Of a DNA stretch of 64,000 nucleotides, positions 19,110 to 27,099 are shown in pieces; within the stretch, counting starts at the first letter, position 1; the number at the start of each line of letters is the position of its first letter. The stretch is from an uncultured Opitutaceae bacterium (GTDB lineage: Bacteria > Verrucomicrobiota > Verrucomicrobiia > Opitutales > Opitutaceae), in assembly GCA_903929355.1 (NCBI GenBank), contig CAIYUN010000058.1:81219-145218 (forward strand). Reading direction: 5' to 3'. The notes beneath the pieces were generated by a model. The model was not told where the DNA came from and searched no databases. It saw nothing but the letters and a program-made list of their open reading frames with translations. The position numbers and the translations under genes are program-made.

Positions 19110-20896
19110 AAAATTTCCTCGGCTGGTTCGACCAACGCACCGGCAGCAAGAAACTGCTGCACGAGGCCCTGTTTGAAAACGTGCCCGGTGGCGCCCGCTG
19201 GCGCTACGCGTGGGGCAGCACCCTCGTGTTCTGCTTCGCGGTGCAGGTCGTCACGGGCCTGTTCCTGTGGATGGCCTACAGCCCCGGCGCGCAGACGGCG
19301 TGGGAGAGCGTCTACTACATCCAGCACGAAATGTGGGGCGGCTGGTTTCTCCGCGGGCTCCACCACTACACGGCGCAGGCCATGACGGTGCTGCTGGTAT
19401 TCCACCTCCTGCAGGTGGTGATCGACGGCGCCTACAAGGCCCCGCGCGAGATCAATTTCTGGACCGGCGTGGTCCTGCTGCTGCTGGTGCTGGCGCTCTC
19501 GCTCACCGGCTACCTGCTGCCGTGGGACCAGAAGGGCTACTGGGCGACCCGTGTCGCCACGAGCATCCTCTCCATCACCCCGGTGCTGGGGCCGGCGCTG
19601 CAACGGCTGGTCGTCGGCGGGAGCGACTACGGGCACCAGACCCTCACGCGGTTTTTCGCGCTGCACGCCGGGGTGATCCCGGGCGGGATCATCGCCTTCA
19701 TCGTCGCGCACATCTACCTGTTCCGCCGCCACGGCCTCACCCCCAAGGAACCGCGGCGCAAGCCCGACTCCGCGTTCTGGCCCGACCAGGTTTTCCGCGA
19801 CGCGGTGGTCTGCCTCGCCGTGCTCTGCGTCATCCTGTTTTTCATCTGGCGCACGCATGGGGCGGAGCTCGACGCGCCGGCCGACCCGTCCGCCCCGTTT
19901 TCCGCCGCGCGGCCCGAGTGGTATTTCCTCTTCCTGTTCCAGCTGCTGAAGTATTTCCCTGGCGGCACGGAAATCTGGGGGGCGATGGTGGTGCCGGGCG
20001 TGCTGCTGCTGGTCCTGATCGGGATGCCCTTTCTCGGGCAGAAGCCGGCGGGGCACAAATTCAACCTCGGTTTTCTCGGCGCGCTGTTCGCGGGCGTGGT
20101 GGTGCTGACCGTGCTGGCGGTCAACGAGGACAACCACAACCCCGACTACCTCGCCGCCGTCCAGGACGCCAAACACGACGCGGAGCGGGTGATCGAGCTC
20201 GCGCAGTCGCCCGACGGCATCCCGACGACGGGCGCAGTGTCGCTCCTGCGCAACGACCCGCTGACCCAGGGCCCGAAGATTTTCGCCAAGAACTGCGCGA
20301 GCTGCCACCGTTACGACGGGGGCGACGGTCTCGGCGGCACGCCCAAGGGCGCGATTGCCGGCTCCGACCTGAAAGGCTATGCCAGCCGCGCCTGGCTGGC
20401 CGGGCTGCTCGATCCAACCAAGATTGACGGTCCGCATTATTTCGGCGGGACCAAGCTCAAGAGCAGCAAAATGGTGGATTTTGTGAAAAAAGATGTGGCC
20501 GGCTTCTCCGCTGACCAAAAGACGCAGCTGGCGGGGGTGCTCGCCGCCCTCTCCGCGGAGGGCGGGCTCAGGGCCCAGGCCGACCTCGACCGGCGCGACG
20601 CGGCGGTCATTGACCAGGGAAGGAAGTCCTTTGGCGGGATCGGATGTGCCGACTGCCACCAGTTCCACTCCACGGATCCGGACGCCACCGCCCCCAACCT
20701 GACGGGCTACGGCTCGCACGAATGGCTGGTGGCGTTCATCTCGAACCCGGCGCACCCGCGCTTTTACGGTCAGGATAACGATCGGATGCCGTTGTTTGGC
20801 GTCACCCACCAGCTCTCGGATCAGGAGATCGGCCTCGTCGCCGACTGGCTGCGCGGCGAGTGGTATGTGCCCGCGTCGGGGAAGGCGGGAGACTGA
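19106..20896 (+). CDS. Cytochrome b fused to a C-terminal di-haem cytochrome c
   Basis: The 596-residue protein joins three functions normally on separate subunits. Residues 1-240 are the b-haem four-helix part, with His pairs in GLHHYTAQ...VFHLL and ALHAGVIPGG...AHIYLF. Residues 240-360 contain the quinol-site PEWY motif (near 269) and further helices of the subunit-IV type. After about 380 come two c-type haem sites, CASCH near 396 and CADCH near 513. With the Rieske gene this gives a two-gene bc complex in the membrane. No cytochrome c oxidase is in the window. Confidence 0.9.
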   Translation: MKNFLGWFDQRTGSKKLLHEALFENVPGGARWRYAWGSTLVFCFAVQVVTGLFLWMAYSPGAQTAWESVYYIQHEMWGGWFLRGLHHYTAQAMTVLLVFHLLQVVIDGAYKAPREINFWTGVVLLLLVLALSLTGYLLPWDQKGYWATRVATSILSITPVLGPALQRLVVGGSDYGHQTLTRFFALHAGVIPGGIIAFIVAHIYLFRRHGLTPKEPRRKPDSAFWPDQVFRDAVVCLAVLCVILFFIWRTHGAELDAPADPSAPFSAARPEWYFLFLFQLLKYFPGGTEIWGAMVVPGVLLLVLIGMPFLGQKPAGHKFNLGFLGALFAGVVVLTVLAVNEDNHNPDYLAAVQDAKHDAERVIELAQSPDGIPTTGAVSLLRNDPLTQGPKIFAKNCASCHRYDGGDGLGGTPKGAIAGSDLKGYASRAWLAGLLDPTKIDGPHYFGGTKLKSSKMVDFVKKDVAGFSADQKTQLAGVLAALSAEGGLRAQADLDRRDAAVIDQGRKSFGGIGCADCHQFHSTDPDATAPNLTGYGSHEWLVAFISNPAHPRFYGQDNDRMPLFGVTHQLSDQEIGLVADWLRGEWYVPASGKAGD

Positions 20897-20978
20897 AGGT
20901 TGAGGGGTTGAAAGGTTGGGAAGCCCGCAGTGGTGTTGGTGGCTTGCGCGAGCGTGTGATGTGCACAACCTGCCGCCC

Positions 20979-21560
20979 ATGGAAGATCCTCTCGCCCGCG
21001 CCCGCCTGCTCATCGACGAGGCCCACGCTGCCGACCCGGTGCGCGCGGCCGACGGGTGGGCGGCGGAGCTGGTGTATGCCGACCGGATGGAGGGATGGGT
21101 CGTGCGTCTGGTGCTGGAGGCGCCGCCGTTGCTGTGCCTCGCCGCGCGCTGCCAGCACCTCGAGCGCTGGGCCGTGCCGCGCACGACCTACCCCGAGGGC
21201 AAGGCCGGTTACCTCGCGTGGCGGAAATCACTCTACACCAAACAGGCCGAACGGGCCCGCGAGCTGCTGCTCGCCGCCGGGGTGACGGTGGCCGACGCCG
21301 CCGAGGTGGCGACGTGGGTGTCCAAGACCGGCCTCAAGACCAACGCCGGCACCCAGGCGCTGGAGGACGCGGCCTGTCTGGTGTTTCTGGAGAACGAGCT
21401 TGGGGCGTTTGCCGCGCAGCACGCGGATTATCCGCACGCTAAGCTCATGGATATTTTGAGAAAAACCTGGCGCAAGATGAGCCCGCGCGCCTGCGAGCTG
21501 GCGCTCGCGCTCGAACTGCCGCCCGCGCTCGGGGCACTGGTGCGCGAGGCGGTGGGCTGA
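20979..21560 (+). CDS. DUF4202 family protein
   Basis: The 193-residue soluble protein starts MEDPLARARLLIDEAH and has the conserved blocks CQHLERWAVPRTTYPEGKAGYLAWR, KTGLKTNAGTQALEDAACLVFLE and LRKTWRKMSP, which I recognise as DUF4202. The conserved His and Glu/Asp residues suggest an HD-like hydrolase arrangement, but the biochemical role is unknown. The ATG at 20979 follows a repeat-like 'gaggggttgaaaggttggg' stretch, so I reject the longer frame. Confidence 0.75.
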   Translation: MEDPLARARLLIDEAHAADPVRAADGWAAELVYADRMEGWVVRLVLEAPPLLCLAARCQHLERWAVPRTTYPEGKAGYLAWRKSLYTKQAERARELLLAAGVTVADAAEVATWVSKTGLKTNAGTQALEDAACLVFLENELGAFAAQHADYPHAKLMDILRKTWRKMSPRACELALALELPPALGALVREAVG

Positions 21561-21564
21561 GCCG

Positions 21565-22683
21565 CTACCGCGCCGCGGCGCGGGCGAGGCGGTCGTTGAG
21601 CGCGGCGGCGAGGCCGGCGGCGCCGGGCACCCGCTCGGCGCGGATCGCCCGCCACCCGCCGCGGTCGAGCGTCCGCAGCCGGGCGTACAACGTGCGGGCG
21701 GCCTCGGCGGGGCGGCCGGTCGTGGTGAGCCAGAAAAGATTCCCCGCGCCGGCGGGCACCCTCGGCGGGCGGCGGAAATACAGGAACGCGGTGCCTGCCT
21801 CCCGCACGGCGCGGGCGGGCGCGGGGTTTTTTTTGCCCAGCGCGAGCGGCGTGCGCGGGCTGTAGTGGCGCGCCATCATGCCCGGCGCGACCATGCCGCC
21901 GCTTTTGCCCGAGATCGGGTTTTCTCCGGCCTCCGGCTTCCGGCCTCTGACCTCTGACGTCTGGTTCCCCGCGACCGCCCGCGGTCGCGGGGCGCGGACC
22001 CGGCGGCGCAGCACTTTTTCCAACGCGGCGCGGGGGATGGCGCCGGGACGGAGCAGCTCCGGGCGCGCCGGGTCGCGGAGGTCGAGGATGGTGGACTCCA
22101 CCCCAATCGCACACGCGCCGCCGTCGAGGATGTGCGCGATGCGCGCGCCCAGCCCGGCGCGGACATGCGCGGCGGTCGTGGGGCTGATGTACCCAAAGGG
22201 GTTGGCGCTCGGCGCGGCCAGCGGCCGGCCGCACAGGCGCAGGAGCGTCCGGAGCAGGCGGTGGCTCGGCATCCGCACGGCGACACTGTCGAGCCCGGCG
22301 GTGACAATCGCCGGCACGCCGGCCCGCTTGGGCAGCACCAGAGTGAGGGGGCCGGGCCAGAACGCGGCGGCGAGGCGGCGCGCGGCGGGGTTGAGGACCG
22401 CGACCTCGTCCGCCTGGGCGAGGGTGCGGACATGGACGATGAGCGGGTCGGTGACGGGCCGGCCCTTGGCGCGAAAAATGGCGCGGCAGGCGGTGGGGTT
22501 GAGGGCGTCGGCGGCGAGGCCGTAGACCGTCTCGGTCGGCACGGCGACGAGGCCGCCGCGGGCGAGGACGCCGGCAAGCCGGGCCAGGTTGCGCGGGGTG
22601 GGCCGCGAGATACGGGCGGGACGGGGGACGGACTTTTTTACAGGAGGAAACAGAGGGAACGGAGATCGGAGGGTTTCAACCAC
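21565..22683 (-). CDS. sua5: Threonylcarbamoyl-AMP synthase, Sua5/YrdC family with Sua5 domain
   Basis: The protein makes threonylcarbamoyl-AMP for the t6A modification of ANN-decoding tRNAs. The YrdC domain shows VPTETVYGLAADA, KGRPVTDPLIVH and SANPFGYISPT; the Sua5 domain begins at MMARHYSPRTPLAL. The start is uncertain: the frame is open to an ATG at 22788, but those residues translate intergenic repeats. A GTG at 22683 also lies in a repeat, and homology begins about 25 codons later. The linker between the two domains contains a repeat-derived in-frame segment (21923-21968). Confidence 0.9.
   Translation of the reverse strand: MVETLRSPFPLFPPVKKSVPRPARISRPTPRNLARLAGVLARGGLVAVPTETVYGLAADALNPTACRAIFRAKGRPVTDPLIVHVRTLAQADEVAVLNPAARRLAAAFWPGPLTLVLPKRAGVPAIVTAGLDSVAVRMPSHRLLRTLLRLCGRPLAAPSANPFGYISPTTAAHVRAGLGARIAHILDGGACAIGVESTILDLRDPARPELLRPGAIPRAALEKVLRRRVRAPRPRAVAGNQTSEVRGRKPEAGENPISGKSGGMVAPGMMARHYSPRTPLALGKKNPAPARAVREAGTAFLYFRRPPRVPAGAGNLFWLTTTGRPAEAARTLYARLRTLDRGGWRAIRAERVPGAAGLAAALNDRLARAAAR
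21923..21968. repeat. In-frame repeat copy inside sua5 (cctctgacctctgac family)
   Basis: The + strand here reads ctccggcttccggcctc followed by tgacctctgacgtctgg. Close relatives occur between genes near 37682, 46584, 47766 and 54515-54750. Here it is translated on the minus strand as SEVRGRKPEAGEN in the YrdC-Sua5 linker. Confidence 0.7.
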
Positions 22684-22870
22684 TGATGGGCACTGATCCA
22701 GAAAAACGGGAGGAGGACAGGCGGAGATTTTCCCGCGGATGGAAGCGGAGGGGCACTGATGGAGCGGAACGGAAGCAGAGCGGTACACGGCAGGGCACGG
22801 ATAGACTCAGAAACCAGAGGTTTTACAGAAGATCGCAAAGATCGCCGAGAATCAAGACCCCTCCGACTTT
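22675..22870. repeat. Repeat cluster upstream of sua5
   Basis: Units such as aaccactgatgggcactgat, a second gggcactgatgg near 22752, and gatcgcaaagatcgccg belong to word-like families seen near 32370, 35640 and 37857. They provide the 5' open frame of sua5. Confidence 0.55.
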
Positions 22871-22936
22871 CCCGGCTTGGCGGCCTTGGCGATCTTGGGG
22901 CAAATCTGTCCGCAGGTTGGAACAGTCCGCGCCGAC

Positions 22937-22963
22937 AAAAAAGGCCGGAGCGAGGCTCCGGCC
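22937..22963 (-). terminator. Rho-independent terminator of rpsR
   Basis: On the minus strand a perfect 9-bp stem GGCCGGAGC/GCTCCGGCC with a 3-nt loop is followed by six Ts. It lies about 30 bp after the rpsR stop. Confidence 0.85.
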
Positions 22964-22991
22964 GGGAAAACGAAGGGCGCGAAGGCGCGCC

Positions 22992-23186
22992 TCAGGTGGT
23001 GAGCAGATTGTTGCGCGCGTGCTTGATGGCCTTGGTGACGGCGCGCTGGTGGCGGGCGGTCAGGTGGGTGTGTTTGCGCGGGAGAATCTTGCCGGTGTCG
23101 GTGACGAAATTGCGGAAAGCCTGCGGCGCGGTGAAGGGCAGCTCGTTGGGCGCAAGGGTGCGCGGTGTGGTTTCGGTCGTGCTCAT
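22992..23186 (-). CDS. rpsR: 30S ribosomal protein S18
   Basis: The 64-residue basic protein contains the S18 core TDTGKILPRKHTHLTARHQR followed by AVTKAIKHARNNLL. The ATG at 23186 gives a short N-terminal extension, MSTTETTPRT. It is slightly shorter than usual. The gene stands alone rather than between rpsF and rplI and has its own strong terminator. Confidence 0.92.
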   Translation of the reverse strand: MSTTETTPRTLAPNELPFTAPQAFRNFVTDTGKILPRKHTHLTARHQRAVTKAIKHARNNLLTT

Positions 23187-23227
23187 GGAATGGGAGGGAA
23201 GGGGAGCAAAAGGGATGCAACGCAGGG

Positions 23228-23256
23228 TTGTCAACCTGCAATCGCTCGTCTATTTC
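23228..23256 (+). promoter_or_regulatory. Putative sigma-70 promoter of tRNA-Arg
   Basis: TTGTCA (23228-23233), a 17-bp spacer and TATTTC (23251-23256) place a start site roughly 10 bp before the tRNA. Confidence 0.5.
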
Positions 23257-23273
23257 CAGGGGTGGGTTCCTGC

Positions 23274-23349
23274 GTCCCCGTAGCTCAACAGGATAGAGCA
23301 GCGGTTTCCTAAACCGCTGATCCCGGTTCAAGTCCGGGCGGGGGCACCA
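23274..23349 (+). tRNA. tRNA-Arg (anticodon CCT)
   Basis: The 76-nt cloverleaf has acceptor GTCCCCG paired with CGGGGGC, D-arm AGCTCAACAGGATAGAGC, anticodon arm CGGTTTCCTAAACCG with anticodon CCT, T-arm CCCGGTTCAAGTCCGGG and an encoded CCA. It reads AGG codons. Confidence 0.93.
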
Positions 23350-23428
23350 AACCGGGCAAGTGTGTAATCTTGCATCTTCGCACGCAACCACCAACCTGTT
23401 TCCGTCGTCATTCACCCTACTTACCACC

Positions 23429-23950
23429 ATGTGTTCCCCTTCCTCCACCCAAACCTCATTCCGCAACGCGCGCCGCGCCTTCACCCTGCTCGAGATCCTG
23501 GTCGTTCTCGCGATCATCGGGATGCTCGTCGGCCTCGCTGTCACCAGCCTCGGCAAGGCCTTTGAAAACGCCAAGATCGATGTCGCCAAGACCTTTGTGG
23601 CGACCCAGATGCCGGCCGCGCTGGGCATCTATCGCATCGACATGGGCAACTACCCCACGACCGCCGAGGGCCTGCAGGCGCTGATTTCGCCGCCCGCCGG
23701 CAATCCGAACGTGAATCTCTGGCGCGGTCCGTACCTCACCACCAACACCATCCCGCTGGACCCGTGGAAGCAGCCGTACCAGTACCAATATCCCGGCACC
23801 CACACGGCCACCTCCACTGCCCAAACGACCACGGGCAACCCGGCGTCGGCCAACGGCGCGGGCAGCATGACGCCTCATTTTGACATCTGGTCGCTCGGGC
23901 CCTCCGGGATCGACGGCAGCCCCGACAATATCGGCAACTGGCAGCAGTAA
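23429..23950 (+). CDS. gspG: Type II secretion system major pseudopilin GspG-like
   Basis: The 173-residue pseudopilin has a short basic leader ending RRAFTLLEILVVLAIIGMLVG, the prepilin peptidase motif with Glu at +5 and the N-terminal helix. The GspG-specific block GNYPTTAEGLQALISPP follows, then RGPYL, DPWKQPYQYQYPG and DIWSLGPSGIDGSPDNIGNW, the calcium-site end of GspG. It is the first gene of a same-strand run to 29203. A longer frame starting at a GTG at 23360 overlaps the leader and is less likely. Confidence 0.92.
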   Translation: MCSPSSTQTSFRNARRAFTLLEILVVLAIIGMLVGLAVTSLGKAFENAKIDVAKTFVATQMPAALGIYRIDMGNYPTTAEGLQALISPPAGNPNVNLWRGPYLTTNTIPLDPWKQPYQYQYPGTHTATSTAQTTTGNPASANGAGSMTPHFDIWSLGPSGIDGSPDNIGNWQQ

Positions 23951-23979
23951 ACCGCCCCTTGCTTCCTCACCCCGGATGT

Positions 23980-24597
23980 ATGCAGAAGCTCACGCAACGT
24001 GCAGATGGCCCCGGCTTCCCCCGTCGCAGTTCAACTCGCGGACGGCGGGCGTTCACGCTGCTTGAGATTCTGCTGGTGCTGGCGCTCATCGGCCTGCTCT
24101 CCGGGATGATGATCACGGGCGCGACCCGGATGCTCAACCCCGGCCCGGAGACGCCGACGCAGGCCTTCTGGACCATGGCCGGCGCCGCCCGCCGCTACGC
24201 CCTGCTCAACGAGACGGAGGTGCGGATGAGCTACGACACGACGACCGGGGAGCTGGTGGCGAGCGCCACCAACGGTACCGACCTGCCACCGGTCAAGGTG
24301 CCGGGAGGAGGGGACTTGGTCTTCATCTCGGGCATCTCGCCCACGGCCCTCGCCAGTCCCAACACCGCGGTCGGCTCGGTGTTCGGCGATATTTTGGGCA
24401 ACGGCACCGACACCACGATCAGCTCGGTTGTTTTCTACCGGGACGGGACCTGCACGCCGTTCCGGGTGACGGTCGAGGGCGCCACCGCCGGCAACGACGC
24501 CGCGAGCCCGACGATCGCGGTGGACCCTTGGACCGGCGGACCCATGCTGGTGGCGGTGGCCACCAACAGCGCCGGCCTGGGCCAACGGTCGTTCTAA
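23980..24597 (+). CDS. gspH: Minor pseudopilin, GspH-like
   Basis: The 205-residue protein carries RRAFTLLEILLVLALIGLLSG at about residues 23-43, a type IV pilin-like cleavage and helix segment after a longer basic leader. The rest is a beta-rich globular domain. Its place directly after gspG and its size suggest GspH. The ATG at 23980 is preferred over an in-frame TTG at 23959. Confidence 0.8.
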   Translation: MQKLTQRADGPGFPRRSSTRGRRAFTLLEILLVLALIGLLSGMMITGATRMLNPGPETPTQAFWTMAGAARRYALLNETEVRMSYDTTTGELVASATNGTDLPPVKVPGGGDLVFISGISPTALASPNTAVGSVFGDILGNGTDTTISSVVFYRDGTCTPFRVTVEGATAGNDAASPTIAVDPWTGGPMLVAVATNSAGLGQRSF

Positions 24598-24604
24598 TAA
24601 TCCC

Positions 24605-25057
24605 ATGCGCCGGGCCTTCACCATCATCGAAGTGCTGATCGCGCTGGCGATCTTCGCCTACGCTGCGGTCATGCTGACCTCGGGCTACATGAACGTGCTC
24701 AACAGCTACGACCATGTGCGGGCCAATCTGACCTCCCCCGCCCAGGACATCCAGTTTGCGCGCTTCCAGATGCTGAACACGACGAGCCTCGCCGCGGCCA
24801 TGCAGGGGGGCCAGTATCAGACGCTGGACGGGGGCAATGTCACCTGGACGGCGGAGGTCGCGCCCTCGACGCTGCCGGTGCCCGATTTGTTTGATGTGAC
24901 GGCCAGCTACACGGTGGCCCCTGCGACGGGCGCGGACGCGGTCACCACAACCGAATCATTCCGGGTGCTCCGGCCCACCTGGTCGGTGGCCGCGGACCGC
25001 AAAACCCTGCGCGATGCCGATACGCAACGCATCAAGGCCCTGCAAACCTCGCAATGA
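24605..25057 (+). CDS. gspI: Minor pseudopilin, GspI-like
   Basis: The 150-residue protein starts MRRAFTIIEVLIALAIFAYAA, a short leader directly before the cleavage motif. Its size and position fit GspI, which nucleates the tip complex with GspJ and GspK. It overlaps gspJ by 4 bp (ATGA). Confidence 0.78.
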   Translation: MRRAFTIIEVLIALAIFAYAAVMLTSGYMNVLNSYDHVRANLTSPAQDIQFARFQMLNTTSLAAAMQGGQYQTLDGGNVTWTAEVAPSTLPVPDLFDVTASYTVAPATGADAVTTTESFRVLRPTWSVAADRKTLRDADTQRIKALQTSQ

Positions 25058-25776
25058 AACGCCGCGCCTTTTCTCTGCTCGAGGTCCTGATCGCCACCGC
25101 GCTGGTGGGGCTGATCATGGTCGGGCTCTACACGCTGATGTTTTCGATGACGGAGCTGTGGGGGGTGACCCACCCCCAGCGCCAGTTTGAGCAGCATGCA
25201 GAGACGCTCACGCGGTACCTCGGGCAGGCGTTGCGCACCGCGGCCCTGCCGCCCTACGGCACGGTCACGACCTCCTCCCCGTTCACCTGGAGCATCCCTG
25301 CCGCGGGCAGCGGGGCCTCGAGCGCATCAAGCAACAGTCCCCTGTTCACCTTCGTCCTGCCGACCGGGAGCCGGTTGCTGCCCTGGCCGCCCGGCACGAC
25401 CGGCGGGACGAGCGCCAGCACCGCCACCAACGTCGGCAGCGCCAGCAGCTCCGGCCGGGCGTTGCCCGATGTCACCTGCTCACTGGACGTGCGCGAGGGC
25501 CAGGGCCTCATCCTGCTCTGGCACTCCCAGTATGAGACCACCTTCACCTCGGACCCACCGCGCGAGACCCTCATCTCGCCGTTGGTGACGGAGCTGGATT
25601 TCGACTATTACGACAGTTCCAGCCAGCAGTGGACGAGCCAGAACACCCCGATGACGGACAACAATGGAAACTACATGGTGCCCAACCGTCTGCGGCTTAA
25701 TTTCGCCTATGGCAGCCTGACACAAAGCGCGACCATCCCGCTCCTGACCGCCACCCAGGGGCTGCCGTCGTACTGA
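25054..25776 (+). CDS. gspJ: Minor pseudopilin, GspJ-like
   Basis: The 240-residue protein starts MKRRAFSLLEVLIATALVGL, the prepilin motif with a five-residue leader. A larger globular domain follows with a Ser/Gly/Thr-rich loop (about residues 85-130), then a DFDYYDSSSQQW segment typical of GspJ. Translation is probably coupled to gspI. Confidence 0.78.
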   Translation: MKRRAFSLLEVLIATALVGLIMVGLYTLMFSMTELWGVTHPQRQFEQHAETLTRYLGQALRTAALPPYGTVTTSSPFTWSIPAAGSGASSASSNSPLFTFVLPTGSRLLPWPPGTTGGTSASTATNVGSASSSGRALPDVTCSLDVREGQGLILLWHSQYETTFTSDPPRETLISPLVTELDFDYYDSSSQQWTSQNTPMTDNNGNYMVPNRLRLNFAYGSLTQSATIPLLTATQGLPSY

Positions 25777-25788
25777 GCCACCCCCGCC

Positions 25789-27099
25789 ATGCCCGCCCGC
25801 CAACAAAAAGCCTCCGTCCTGATCATCGTGCTGGTCACGATTGTCTTTGTGTCGGCCGCGCTGGTCGCCTTCGTGCAACGGGCGGCGGATGACCTGTTGG
25901 TGCCCACGCGGCAGACGGATGCCTCGCGGCTGCGCCCCGAGGCCTATTCCGCGATGGAGACGACCCTCGCAGTGTTGGTGGATTTCCGGCTCGCCAACGG
26001 CGGCCTGCACAGCCCCAACGAGGGTTGGGGCGACCCGCTGGGCTGGGTCAGCTACACCCCCCTGGTCGAGGGCCGCACGGTGACGGTCTCCTTTGAGGAT
26101 GAAAGCGGCAAGATGTCCCTGCCGGTCATCAGCAGTGCCATAACAACCAACAACCTCACCACCAATAACTTATATTACTTTCTCACCACCACCGCCGGGC
26201 TGAGTTCCGACGATGCGGGGACGATCCAAGACTCCCTGCTCACCTGGACCAAGAAGGGTTATGCACCTTCCACGTCCGGTGCCACCACGTCGGCCCAGTA
26301 TCAGCAGGACACCATTCCTTTCGCCCCGCCCAGCCGCAGCCTGCGGTCCTGGTCTGAACTGGCGTCCATTGACGGCATCAGCGGGTTGTTTTTCGACGCC
26401 AACGGCCGCCTCAGCGACATCGGTCGGCGTTTCCTCTCGTCCTTTTCCCTCTACAATTTCGCCTCCTCCAACGTGAATGCGGGCAACATCGACACGATTG
26501 AAACCCTCGGCCAGCTCAGCGATTCCGGGGCACAGGCCATCCTCACCACGGTCTCCATCAGCAACACTGAAGGCAGCGCCGCCGGCGGCAATCAAAACGC
26601 CTACTTCAAAACCATCGCGGAGGCGGCGGAGGCCGCCGGGGTGGCCACATTGAACCCGCGCACAGGGGGAGGAGGAGGCGGAGGAGGCGGAGGAGGAGGC
26701 GGCGGTGGCGCCACTCTGGGCGTCACGGTTTCGGCCCTGCGGGTCAATGTCACGGTGAAGGAAGGGCCGTCGATCTACAACCTCAGTGTGCTGGTTTCGT
26801 TTCCCGCCGGCACCGCCACCACCGGCGTCGCCCTCGCGACCCCCGTGGCGGCTCCCACGGTGACGGCGTCGGCCACCAATGCCGGCCTCACCCCGACTGC
26901 CGCCGGCACCGCCACCACGGTCACGACCTCGTCCCTCGGCGCGGCGGTCGCGCTCAACTACCCCTACACCGTCCTCGAGCTCTCCGAAAGCGATCTCGAC
27001 CCAACGGTCCCAACGGCCCAAACCACTCCGGCGGCCAACCCCACCAGTGCCGAATCGACCAGTTACTCCAACGTCAATCTCCCGCCTCCAACCACATGA
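25789..27099 (+). CDS. gspK: Pseudopilin tip protein, GspK-like, with polyglycine tract
   Basis: The 436-residue protein starts with a basic leader and a hydrophobic helix (SVLIIVLVTIVFVSAALVAF) lacking the +5 Glu, as in GspK. A charged segment DESGKMSL and an alpha-domain with SWSELASIDGISG follow, resembling the GspK saposin-like part. Near residues 290-307 lies an unbroken run of about 14 glycines, and the last 140 residues are Thr/Ala/Pro-rich. The stop overlaps gspL by 4 bp. Confidence 0.75.
   Translation: MPARQQKASVLIIVLVTIVFVSAALVAFVQRAADDLLVPTRQTDASRLRPEAYSAMETTLAVLVDFRLANGGLHSPNEGWGDPLGWVSYTPLVEGRTVTVSFEDESGKMSLPVISSAITTNNLTTNNLYYFLTTTAGLSSDDAGTIQDSLLTWTKKGYAPSTSGATTSAQYQQDTIPFAPPSRSLRSWSELASIDGISGLFFDANGRLSDIGRRFLSSFSLYNFASSNVNAGNIDTIETLGQLSDSGAQAILTTVSISNTEGSAAGGNQNAYFKTIAEAAEAAGVATLNPRTGGGGGGGGGGGGGGGATLGVTVSALRVNVTVKEGPSIYNLSVLVSFPAGTATTGVALATPVAAPTVTASATNAGLTPTAAGTATTVTTSSLGAAVALNYPYTVLELSESDLDPTVPTAQTTPAANPTSAESTSYSNVNLPPPTT

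Noticed and set aside
19061..21184. A 707-codon minus-strand frame
   Set aside because: It is antisense to the cytochrome b/c fusion and DUF4202 gene, and is His/Arg/Gln-rich without domains.
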